From Gelidibacter japonicus (lineage in GTDB: Bacteria; Bacteroidota; Bacteroidia; Flavobacteriales; Flavobacteriaceae), in contig NZ_BJKB01000005.1 of NCBI RefSeq assembly GCF_010725055.1, positions 62,001 through 126,000 of the forward strand: a stretch of 64,000 nucleotides of DNA, in the 5' to 3' direction. A program made the position numbers and the translations under genes. Numbering within the stretch: position 1 is the stretch's first letter; every line of letters begins with the position of its first letter. Of this stretch, positions 16,936 through 25,202 are shown piece after piece. Below the pieces are notes generated by a model. That model had not been told where the DNA came from and searched no databases. It was given only the letters and a program-made list of their open reading frames with translations.

Positions 16936-17474
16936 CCTCTTGCAAGTTGTAAAAATTGATAAAACTGAATAAGTCAGTCCCTTCGCTCCATTTCCATTAC
17001 AGAAACTTCATCACTACTACAGACTGATCCGTCCCTGCGCCAAGCATCGCTATTCTGCCTTTAGTTTGTGCTATTGTGCATTTCACTTTGCATCTTGGTA
17101 CAGGTTCCCGAGTTCCGTAAATAAGCCCGAATAATGGTCATGCCTCCTAAATGACGTCTGCCGCCCAGCCAATAAACAGGTGACCGCTGGACTTATAATG
17201 TTTGTCATACTTCAAACACTTTTGACAGAGGGTTGCACTTTCTCGACACTTCATCAGAGGTTCATTTGCATTCATCTCCATTATTCATACCTGACCAGCT
17301 CTTGGCATAGCCTTTTCCATAACGCTCAATACCTTGGCTCTTTACCAAAGCACCTTATGGTGGTTTGATGCTTTCCCCTGTAGGACAACACCGGTGGGTC
17401 GGTTCCACCATCTTATAAACAGTTACGTAACGAATTTCAGCCGTTCGTTACTCTCGGCACACGTATGATTAGTG

Positions 17475-17497
17475 GCGCCTGCCTGTCGGCAGACAGG
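17475..17497. repeat. GC-rich palindrome, same family as 31374-31397
   Basis: GCGCCTGCCTGTCGGCAGAC followed by AGG: CCTGTC and GACAGG form a 6-bp stem, with alternative CTGCC/GGCAG pairing. A nearly identical copy is at 31374-31397. It lies 12 bp upstream (in intron orientation) of the intron A insertion point. Confidence 0.6.
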
Positions 17498-17589
17498 TGG
17501 TTAAGCAAGAAAGTTAGCAAATATAAACCGAATAGAAAATATGCGAGGATTTTCGTAAGCAAGCTAAAACAAGCAATTAATTATACACG

Positions 17590-17622
17590 TTGGCTGTAGT
17601 TTTTCTATATTCAGTAAATTTG
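17590..17622 (+). promoter_or_regulatory. Promoter of the unknown-protein/PIN module
   Basis: TTG at 17590-17592, a 22-nt spacer, then TAAATTTG at 17615-17622, a perfect -7 element 12 nt before the ATG at 17635. The -33 TTG lies inside the ACACGTTGGCTG motif of the palindrome described under findings. Confidence 0.6.
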
Positions 17623-17634
17623 TATTTTAGACAC

Positions 17635-18402
17635 ATGGAAGAACAAGGATATATAGAATTAAGAGTTACTAACAAGGACAATACTTTAAGTCCTAAGGAT
17701 ATTGATATAAATGAAGTTAAAGATTTTATATCAGATGTTGAGTCTTTTTTATATCCTAACCGAAAAGAAAAGCAAAATAGACCACATATTTCATATGACA
17801 TTGAAGAAGGCTCTGCTAAACATAAATTCTTTTTGCCAATTACGGCAGTTATTTTGTTCAATGGTTTGACAAATGAGATTACCAATAGAAACAATCTTGA
17901 TTTTTTAGATTACAAACGACAGTCAATTATTGATAAATTTCAAAAGAAGGCTGTAAAAGAAGATTATGTTATTGAGTTTAATAGTTCAATGTCCAAAGAA
18001 CCTTCTTTAGTCATTGACTATACAACTAATTTTGAAATGATTGCTCCAACTTTTTATGAAAGTGAATTTTACTTATATGGTGAAATTTATCAGGAAGGTG
18101 GAAAAAATCCAAATCTACATATTAGTACCAAAAAGTATGGCAATCTTACAATTTCTGCTACTAAAGAACAAATAATGGCTGGTGAGAAAAAAACTTATAA
18201 ACCATACGGTATTAAAGTTCGAGGAAAAAAGAGTTTTGAAAATGATTCTTTAACGGATTTAGAACTAATCGAATTTATTCAATACAAGCCTGTTTTTAAT
18301 AAATCACTTTTGGATAAAGTTATAAAAAAAGCTTCGGTTAATTTAAGTAAAATAACTGACGTTGATTCTTGGTTAGATGATATTAAAGCTGAAGGAATAT
18401 GA
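17635..18402 (+). CDS. Unknown protein paired with a PIN-domain gene
   Basis: 255 aa, no family recognised. I choose the ATG at 17635 (MEEQGYIELRVTNK) because a perfect -7 element lies at 17615-17622 and upstream codons are not conserved-looking. There is no signal peptide; one moderately hydrophobic patch is at about 68-80 (FFLPITAVILFNGL). The rest is a soluble alpha/beta sequence rich in Lys, Glu, Ile and Asn, with much lower GC than its neighbours. The TGA stop overlaps the next ATG (ATGA, 18399-18402), a tight coupling typical of two-protein toxin-antitoxin or defence modules. It could be the partner or antidote of the PIN protein; that is an inference from arrangement only. Confidence 0.75.
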   Translation: MEEQGYIELRVTNKDNTLSPKDIDINEVKDFISDVESFLYPNRKEKQNRPHISYDIEEGSAKHKFFLPITAVILFNGLTNEITNRNNLDFLDYKRQSIIDKFQKKAVKEDYVIEFNSSMSKEPSLVIDYTTNFEMIAPTFYESEFYLYGEIYQEGGKNPNLHISTKKYGNLTISATKEQIMAGEKKTYKPYGIKVRGKKSFENDSLTDLELIEFIQYKPVFNKSLLDKVIKKASVNLSKITDVDSWLDDIKAEGI

Positions 18403-18882
18403 AGGGAATCGAAAGCGTTCTTTTAGATAGTTCCTTTTGTATTAGACTTTTGAAGTCAGATGCTGATTATCATCAAAATACAGTAGATTATTTTGAGTAT
18501 TTTTTTAGAAAATGAAATTGAAATGTATCTTTCGACCATTGTTGTTAGTGAATATGCAGTTGGTGATAATCCAGACAACTTACTTTCTTTAAATGCATTT
18601 CGTTTATTAGAGTTTGACTATGAAGATGCTAAATTTGCTGGTCAATTTTTGGCTACTTTGCGAAATCTTGGTAAATTCGGTGATTTTGGTGAAAGAAAAG
18701 TAGTTATAAATGATATTAAACTTTTTTCACAAATTCATAATAGAGCTATTGATGCTTTTGTAACTAAAGACAGAAAGTCAATGACTAAAATGATGGAACC
18801 ATTGTCAGATTCACATAATTTGAATTTTGAGTTTATTGATTTATCTATTCCGTTAAATGATAGGTTAGGAAGACTGTTTTAA
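18399..18882 (+). pseudogene. PIN-domain protein (putative RNase toxin), frameshifted at a T7 run
   Basis: PIN-fold ribonuclease, about 160 aa when one T is removed from the run of seven at 18500-18506. The first frame gives MKGIESVLLDSSFCIRLLKS with the first acidic residue Asp10 and stops at 18513. The second frame continues LENEIEMYLSTIVVSEYAVG (second acidic position Glu in VSEYA) and later NRAIDAFVTKDRKSM (third, Asp). Together these make the PIN acidic set. The break may be a real mutation, a phase-variable tract, a sequencing error in the homopolymer, or -1 recoding: U UUU UUU is in the correct phase for slippage. The gene starts in the stop of the 255-aa gene. Confidence 0.75.
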
Positions 18883-18895
18883 ATTACTGCCAATG

Positions 18896-21800
18896 TTATA
18901 TAATTTCCAGTTGACTATACCCCGACCCCATTTTCTCCAGTCGTATTTGGGTCGTGATCCGTTCCTTTAAGGCTTCTACATGCGAAATCACTCCAATGGA
19001 TTTATCGCCTTCATTTTGCATTTTCTCCAAAATGGTAATGGCTTGGTTCAAGGTTTCAGGATCTAAGGTGCCAAAACCTTCGTCAATAAATATGGATTCA
19101 ATTTTCACGTTTTTAGCAGCCAAATCGGACAAAGCAAAAGCCATGGCTAAACTTACCATAAAAGTTTCGCCACCGGATAAGGTATTAATAGATCTTCGGG
19201 CATCACCTTGATGGCTGTCAAACACTTTTAAGGAGTCATTTTTGTCGGCTTCATCTGCAGTGGGGATGTCAAGGATGTAACGGTCGTTCATATCTTTTAA
19301 ACGCAAATTGGCATAGCCAATCAGTTGCTCCAGCGTTAAATCCTGAACAAAATTTGAAAACCGTTTGCCAGTCGAATCTCCAATTAAATCGTTCATGGTT
19401 TTCCAAAGAGCTTCCTCCTTCTTCATTTCTTTTAATTTCTCCAACAGGGCTTCCTGCTTTTCCTTGGCTTTGGCATCGGCCTCCAAGGTCTTTTTAAGAA
19501 TGCCTATTTGTTGATTTAAATTCCCAAAAGCCTCTTCCAATTTGGCGTAATTGGATTCCAGGACAGGCAAAGCTTCATTGGAAGTGAGTCGTTTCGTCAA
19601 AACTTCAATTTCCTTCATGGCAGTGTCCTTTTCGGTTTTTAATCGTTCTTGCCGCAGTTCTATCTCTTTCTTTTTCTGACGGATCTGTTCTGCCTGCGCT
19701 TCGGTTAAAATAAATGATTTGAGTTGGGCAACACTTTCAATAGATTCAGTTTTTAAGATATTATCCAACTGCTTTTCAAAAACTTCTTTTTCTTTGGCGA
19801 TAATCGCCAGTTTAGTATTCAAAGTAGTAATGAAATGCTGGTTGTTTTTGATGTTTTCAAGGTTTGCAGCCCATTTTGAAATTAATGATTGCACCTTGTT
19901 ATCCACAGCATCGCCCTCATAAAGTGCTTTTCTTTTGGCTTCCTTTTCAAGTTTTAAATCGAAACTTTTATGCCATTGTTTTGCGGAATGGCTCAGATTT
20001 TCCAATAAGTTCCTCAATTCAAATGCTTTTTCAACCTTCTCCAACAATTGAGACGTTTGTAGAATCTGGTTTTCTAAAGTCTGAAGCACATCATTATCTG
20101 GAATGTTTTCCAATTGAAGCGATTTACAGAGTTTTTCGATCTCAACAAGCTGTGGCGCAATAGCTTCATTAATTGAAAGGATATCTTGCTTTAAGATTAG
20201 AATCTTTTTCTGCTCGTTTTCTAAATTGGTTTGGGTGGACGTTTTTAAAGCGCGTTTCGTGTTCAGCAATTCCGTTTTCGATTTTAAAACGGCCTCTTTA
20301 GGATCAAAAACCGGATGATCCAAAGCAAATGGATGCTCCAATGCCCCACACAGCGGACAAGCCTCGCCATCTACCAAAGCATTCCGGTGGGCTTCCAGAC
20401 TTTGATATTTTTTACGCATCTCTTCCTCCTTAATCAAGGTCTCCACCTCCACCTCCAACAGCTTCAATTCGTCGTCTAATGCCTTCAGTTGAATACTGTA
20501 TTTTTCAACCAAAGTTTGACTGACCTTTAATTCGGCCGCTTTTGTGTTACTTTGTTTTAAATCGGAGTTGTACTGGGTTAGTGCAATTTTTATCGCATGG
20601 ATGAGCTGCGACCTTTCCTTGAGATGGGCTTCTCTCTCCGCCAACTCGACGGCGTTGTTGATGTCCATTGTTTTTAGAAAATTATCGATTTTTTCTTCGA
20701 TGGGTTGAATTCCCTCAATAAAAACTTTTGGTTGTGGATTAAAACGGATCCGATCAGAATCTTTATTAATATCCAAAAGGGTCTTTTTGATGTTTCCCTC
20801 GTGCAGTTTCGCCTCTGCACTGGCCAGATCTTCTTCTTTCTTTAGCGCAGTCACCGCTTTATTGAACTCCCTTAAATGAGTGACAAACTCTTCGGCGTCA
20901 ACTTTTCTTCTTAAAAGCGTTGAAGCTTCTTCCAACAAACTGCTTTTCTCTTTTAAAATGTTTGTCTCTTTTACTTTCTCTCGAACAAGCTCTTCTGAAT
21001 GTTCTTTAAACGCTTTTTCTTGTTGTTCAAAATCGGAAATCAGCTTGGAATGCACTACATATTTCGAGTGGTTTTTTAAGGTGATCTCCTCTTTTTTGAA
21101 ATGTTCGATATCCTGGGCCAATTCCTTTTGCTGAATATCATTCGCAGTTAAAATCGTTTGATTTTTAAGAATGTTTTTTTGGTTGTCAATCTCAACTTTT
21201 AAAACATCCAACTCCTTTTTCTGGGTGATTTTAGATGTGTTTAAAGCGATTTCTTGGGCTATTAAATCCTTCTTTTCGGCCTCAGGGAGCAATTCGACTT
21301 CTCCGAGTCGGATGTCCTGTTCTTTACAAAGGTCCGATGCTGCTCTAAACTTTCTGAACACTGCACTTCCGATCGACCTGTAATCTTTTGCACCGGTAAT
21401 ATCTTCAAGTAACTTATTGCGTTCGTCTCTTTTTGCCTGCAACAATTTACTGAACTGTCCTTGAGACAAGACCATCGCTTTTACAAACTGATCATAACTG
21501 AGCCCAATCAATTCTTCATTTTTAACGGGCACCGCAGATTTCCCACTCTCAATAATAGTTCCCGTGGCCACATCGATGATTTCCTGTTTTCTATCATTGA
21601 GATTGTTGTTCCGATTTCTTTCAATCGACCAATGCGAGCGGTATGTTTTTTGGTTGACGATATATTCCACTTCAGCATAACAATCCGTTGCATTACGGGT
21701 CATAATGCCGCCTTCATCCTCAATAACCGATTTGCTAATGGATCCTATTCGGGGTACTTTATTGTATAAAGCCAAGGTAATGACATCCAGCAAGGTGGAT

Positions 21801-21928
21801 TTCCCAGACCCCGTGGCGCCCGTAATTGCAAAAAGGCCGCTTTCTGCCAAAGGCCCCGATAAAAAATCGATATGGTGTTCGCCGCGAAGTGAGTGGATAT
21901 TCTTAAAACTAATTTTACTGATTTTCAT
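18896..21928 (-). CDS. sbcC: Exonuclease subunit SbcC (Rad50-like ATPase)
   Basis: Large ATPase of the SbcCD nuclease, which cuts DNA hairpins and processes double-strand ends (1010 aa). Walker A is GATGSGKST at 37-45. A long coiled coil on both sides brackets the zinc hook CPLC (Cys524, Cys527; ACPLCGALEHP). The ABC signature LSGGE is at 917-921 and Walker B FIDEGFGTLD is near 945-955. The start codon lies 3 nt after the sbcD stop, so the two are an operon. The stop codon abuts the right end of the accessory module, only 13 bp from the PIN frame. Confidence 0.96.
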   Translation of the reverse strand: MKISKISFKNIHSLRGEHHIDFLSGPLAESGLFAITGATGSGKSTLLDVITLALYNKVPRIGSISKSVIEDEGGIMTRNATDCYAEVEYIVNQKTYRSHWSIERNRNNNLNDRKQEIIDVATGTIIESGKSAVPVKNEELIGLSYDQFVKAMVLSQGQFSKLLQAKRDERNKLLEDITGAKDYRSIGSAVFRKFRAASDLCKEQDIRLGEVELLPEAEKKDLIAQEIALNTSKITQKKELDVLKVEIDNQKNILKNQTILTANDIQQKELAQDIEHFKKEEITLKNHSKYVVHSKLISDFEQQEKAFKEHSEELVREKVKETNILKEKSSLLEEASTLLRRKVDAEEFVTHLREFNKAVTALKKEEDLASAEAKLHEGNIKKTLLDINKDSDRIRFNPQPKVFIEGIQPIEEKIDNFLKTMDINNAVELAEREAHLKERSQLIHAIKIALTQYNSDLKQSNTKAAELKVSQTLVEKYSIQLKALDDELKLLEVEVETLIKEEEMRKKYQSLEAHRNALVDGEACPLCGALEHPFALDHPVFDPKEAVLKSKTELLNTKRALKTSTQTNLENEQKKILILKQDILSINEAIAPQLVEIEKLCKSLQLENIPDNDVLQTLENQILQTSQLLEKVEKAFELRNLLENLSHSAKQWHKSFDLKLEKEAKRKALYEGDAVDNKVQSLISKWAANLENIKNNQHFITTLNTKLAIIAKEKEVFEKQLDNILKTESIESVAQLKSFILTEAQAEQIRQKKKEIELRQERLKTEKDTAMKEIEVLTKRLTSNEALPVLESNYAKLEEAFGNLNQQIGILKKTLEADAKAKEKQEALLEKLKEMKKEEALWKTMNDLIGDSTGKRFSNFVQDLTLEQLIGYANLRLKDMNDRYILDIPTADEADKNDSLKVFDSHQGDARRSINTLSGGETFMVSLAMAFALSDLAAKNVKIESIFIDEGFGTLDPETLNQAITILEKMQNEGDKSIGVISHVEALKERITTQIRLEKMGSGYSQLEII

Positions 21929-21931
21929 AAA

Positions 21932-23125
21932 CTACAGGTTAAGCTCTTCTAAAATTTGACGAAATGCATTTTTTAATTCTTCGGTATTTTCCTGATGGCC
22001 ATCCAGCTCCAGTCGTTTTTCAAACATTTCCATGGGCGTCACATCGGCAACACTTATTCCTGGTTCAAAAGCTTCTGAAGCTCCTCGGATTTTATTGAGA
22101 AAATTCAATTTTGATTTTACAATTTTAAGATGTGCATTCTCGTAATTTTCCAATAGGTCGTCCAAATCGCGACGGATCTGTATATTTTCATCGGGTTCAT
22201 TTATAATGATTTCAGCAAGGGAAACCAGATTCGTAATGGGCGAATAGGCATATAATAGCGTTTTAACGTCTTCGAGTGTGCCTTGAAAAGTGATTAAGTT
22301 TCTGAACTTAGGGATGGGCACAATGTCAACCTCAACTTGTTGCCCACTAACTGAAATAATATTGACCTGTTTCACCTCTTCCTTTTCACTAAAACTCAAA
22401 CAAATTGGTGAGCCAGAATAATGAACATTTCTTGATACGGCATAAGGTTTATGGATATGTCCCAGAGCTACGTAATGGGGAGCATCGCCAAAAATAGTGC
22501 CTGAAACCCCTGCCTGATTACCGATTTGAATGTCCCTCATACTTTCAGAAACCTGAGCGCCCTGAACATATAAATGACCCATAACGATGAAACAGAGTCC
22601 TGGATAATGTTGCATGTAATGCGAATTGACATTAGAAAAATAGGATGTAATTCCCTCTCGAATCTGCTCAATCTTATCACTATAAGATTCCCCAGCCGCG
22701 GCATTCCTGATATCCTTATCCCTTAGAAAAGGTACGGCTGCAATAACCACCTGCTCGTCCTTCTTAGTATATTTTATAAACAGATCATTGATATCCTCAG
22801 GAGCGCCACCAATCACGTCAATATTCAAGAATTCAAGAATTTCCTTTGGTGCATTTAAAACCGAGGCAGAGTCGTGATTCCCACCGGTCAAGATAATTTT
22901 ACAATCGGTACCGAGCATGCGTTTTAAAAACCCATAATACTGCTTTAACGAGGCTTGCGAAGGATTGGCTTGATCAAACACATCCCCTGAAATTAAAAGC
23001 AAATCGATGTCTTCTTTCGCAATCGTATCCAATAACCAATCAAAAAACAACTCCAAATCCTCGGACAAATCCACCTTATGTAACTGTTTGCCTATATGCC
23101 AATCGGCAGTGTGTAATATTTTCAT
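21932..23125 (-). CDS. sbcD: Exonuclease subunit SbcD (Mre11-like nuclease)
   Basis: Metallophosphoesterase subunit of SbcCD (397 aa). The five metal-binding motifs are in order: DWHIGK (residues 8-13), GDVFDQ, GNHDS, GHLYVQG and GHIHKP. The first gene of the sbcD-sbcC operon. A possible promoter is AAAAGCTA (minus strand TAGCTTTT, 23151-23158) with TTG 18 nt further upstream (23177-23179); it has one mismatch. Confidence 0.96.
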   Translation of the reverse strand: MKILHTADWHIGKQLHKVDLSEDLELFFDWLLDTIAKEDIDLLLISGDVFDQANPSQASLKQYYGFLKRMLGTDCKIILTGGNHDSASVLNAPKEILEFLNIDVIGGAPEDINDLFIKYTKKDEQVVIAAVPFLRDKDIRNAAAGESYSDKIEQIREGITSYFSNVNSHYMQHYPGLCFIVMGHLYVQGAQVSESMRDIQIGNQAGVSGTIFGDAPHYVALGHIHKPYAVSRNVHYSGSPICLSFSEKEEVKQVNIISVSGQQVEVDIVPIPKFRNLITFQGTLEDVKTLLYAYSPITNLVSLAEIIINEPDENIQIRRDLDDLLENYENAHLKIVKSKLNFLNKIRGASEAFEPGISVADVTPMEMFEKRLELDGHQENTEELKNAFRQILEELNL

Positions 23126-23465
23126 GTAAAATCAATTAGAGTCTGAATTCAAAAGCTATGGTTACGCTCTTTTCGTCAATGGCAACCAAGTTTAAAACAA
23201 GAAAACCTTTGGCATTAAAGATGAAAAAACCTCAAAAAGCGCATTAGTATTTTATTGTTTTAATCAGCCCCTAAACTTAAGAATAAATGATAGAATTTAA
23301 TACGGATTTCCGCAAAAGAGAATAATCCATCCGCTATTTGATAAGCCTAAAACCAAATTGCAAACATTCTTAAGAAATAATTGATAAATCATGCTGACAT
23401 TTTAGAAGGTCTCCCGATGTGAATTATAGAGAACAATTATTTCCAGAAATCTTAAACCAAAAACT
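23126..23465. other. Divergent intergenic region, 340 bp
   Basis: Between sbcD and the first SBBP-repeat gene. It contains the possible sbcD promoter at 23151-23179. Nothing else is recognised. Confidence 0.5.
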
Positions 23466-25172
23466 ATGCAAGAAAATTTTACTTTTTTGACAACCTTCGT
23501 AATTCTATCATTTCTTTCCACTTTTTTATACGCTCAAAATCCCACTTTTGAATGGGTCAGTCAGATAGGCAGCATTGGCAGTGAGTTCGTAAAATCCATT
23601 ACCACAGATAATGAAGGCAACGTTTACACCACGGGCTCTTTTCAAAACACGGTCGATTTTGATCCTGGTGAGGGCAGTTTGAATTTTACGGCCGTAGGTT
23701 GGTCAGACATTTTTATTCAGAAACTTGATACCAACGGCAATTTGATGTGGGCCAAACACTATGGTGCTCCTGGAACTAATCTGGGTACTGGAATTATTAC
23801 GGATGCCCTGGGCAATGTGTATGCAACTGGGCAATTTGAAAACACCGTCACTTTTGATCCTGACAACCCTACCTCTACCCTGACCTCATTTGGCATGGCA
23901 GATATATTCTTATTAAAATTGGATGCTGCTGGCAATTTCCTTTGGGTGAAGCAAATGGGCGGCACAAATTATGACGCCAACAATGCTATCACGTTGGATC
24001 CTGAAGGAAATATTTACACCACTGGGCATTTCTCTGGAACTGCCGATTTTGATCCAAGTTCAGAAATAGTAAATCTGACAGCCATAAGAAATAACGATGT
24101 ATTTGTACAAAAATTTGATAATAACGGAAATCTTTTATGGGTAAAACAGATGGGCGGCAGAAGCTTTGAATATGGAATTTCCATAAAAACTGACGCCTCT
24201 GGAAATGTATATACCGCAGGTTATTTTCAAAATACAGTAGATTTTGACCCAGGTTCGGGCGTCGTAGACCTCACTTCAAATGGTAAGTTCGATGTGTTTG
24301 TGCAAAAATTGGATCCCTCGGGAGAATTTCTTTGGGCAAAACAAGTTGGTGGAACTGGAGATGATAGAGTCCATCAAATGACCATAGATAACAATGCTAA
24401 TATTTACCTAACCGGATTCTTTGAAGGCACGGTGGATTTCGATCCTGGGAACGAGACCTTGAATTACACCTCCAATGGTCTTAAAGATATTTTTATTCTA
24501 AAATTAAATACCGACGGTGATTATTTATGGGCGAAACAATTTGGGGGAACAAGTGATGATGAAGGCATGTCCATTGTCACAACTACTACTGGTGACCTAT
24601 TTGCTTCAGGGCACTTTAAAGACACTGTCGATTTTAATCCAGCAGAAGGAAATGCAATTTTCACCACAGGATATTTTGAAGATATATTTATTCTACATTT
24701 AAACTCTGATGGCAACTTTTTATGGGTAAAACAATATGGTGGCGTAATGGATGATAGAGGTTTAGTATTGACTACTGATGGTGATGATAGTCTATACAGC
24801 ACAGGAACTTTCCGAACCACTGTAAATTTTGATCCCGGCGAGAGCGATGCCGAACTGACTTCTAATGGCTTATATGATATTTATATATTAAAATTAGGTA
24901 TAGAAACATTAGGAATCACAGAAAGCAATATCACAGAAGACCTCCGCATTTATCCAAATCCCACAAAAGGCAAATTCTCCATTGAATTCAGCACTCTACA
25001 AACTTCTGTAAACGTCAAATTATATGCGCTGTCAGGCCAACTACTTATGGAAAAACGATTCCAAGACCTTAAAATTCTGCCGTTAGAGATTCAGCAAGCC
25101 GACGGCATTTACCTTCTTGAGCTCAAAGATGGTCAAGGTCGAAAAGCCACGGTTAAATTGGTGAAAAATTAA
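23466..25172 (+). CDS. SBBP-repeat (beta-propeller-like) protein with T9SS type A sorting domain
   Basis: Secreted or surface protein of 568 aa. A signal peptide ends about YAQNP (residue 25). The body is seven SBBP-type repeats of about 55-60 residues, each with the pattern GN-YTTG-F--TVDFDPG----LTS-G--DIF--KLD--GNFLW-KQ-GG. The FDPG-containing loop recurs in each copy. The C-terminal 80 residues are a T9SS type A sorting domain (IYPNPTKGKFSIEF ... LYALSGQLLMEK ... GIYLLEL ... KLVKN), so export is by the type IX system. Function is unknown; such propellers may be adhesins or structural. The next gene, 30 bp downstream, is a paralogue with the same architecture, so this looks like a duplication in one transcript. 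Confidence 0.88.
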   Translation: MQENFTFLTTFVILSFLSTFLYAQNPTFEWVSQIGSIGSEFVKSITTDNEGNVYTTGSFQNTVDFDPGEGSLNFTAVGWSDIFIQKLDTNGNLMWAKHYGAPGTNLGTGIITDALGNVYATGQFENTVTFDPDNPTSTLTSFGMADIFLLKLDAAGNFLWVKQMGGTNYDANNAITLDPEGNIYTTGHFSGTADFDPSSEIVNLTAIRNNDVFVQKFDNNGNLLWVKQMGGRSFEYGISIKTDASGNVYTAGYFQNTVDFDPGSGVVDLTSNGKFDVFVQKLDPSGEFLWAKQVGGTGDDRVHQMTIDNNANIYLTGFFEGTVDFDPGNETLNYTSNGLKDIFILKLNTDGDYLWAKQFGGTSDDEGMSIVTTTTGDLFASGHFKDTVDFNPAEGNAIFTTGYFEDIFILHLNSDGNFLWVKQYGGVMDDRGLVLTTDGDDSLYSTGTFRTTVNFDPGESDAELTSNGLYDIYILKLGIETLGITESNITEDLRIYPNPTKGKFSIEFSTLQTSVNVKLYALSGQLLMEKRFQDLKILPLEIQQADGIYLLELKDGQGRKATVKLVKN

Positions 25173-25202
25173 AACAACTATTAATCAAAAAGATAAACTA
25201 TT

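Larger units (their letters stand above)
15591..17462 (-). mobile_element. Group II intron with (broken) reverse transcriptase (intron A)
   Basis: An 1872-bp group II intron on the minus strand. Its 5' end is GTGTGCCGAGAG at 17462, domains I-III span to about 16940, the RT/maturase gene lies in domain IV, domain V is at 15631-15664, and domain VI plus the 3' end CTACTCGAC finish at 15591. The next base begins intron B, so the two introns are joined exactly head to tail. The upstream exon ends AATCATAC and is preceded by a GC-rich palindrome (17475-17497). The downstream exon after intron B begins ACAAACACGTTG. Joining the outer flanks restores a continuous repeat-like sequence, which supports these borders. 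Confidence 0.88.
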
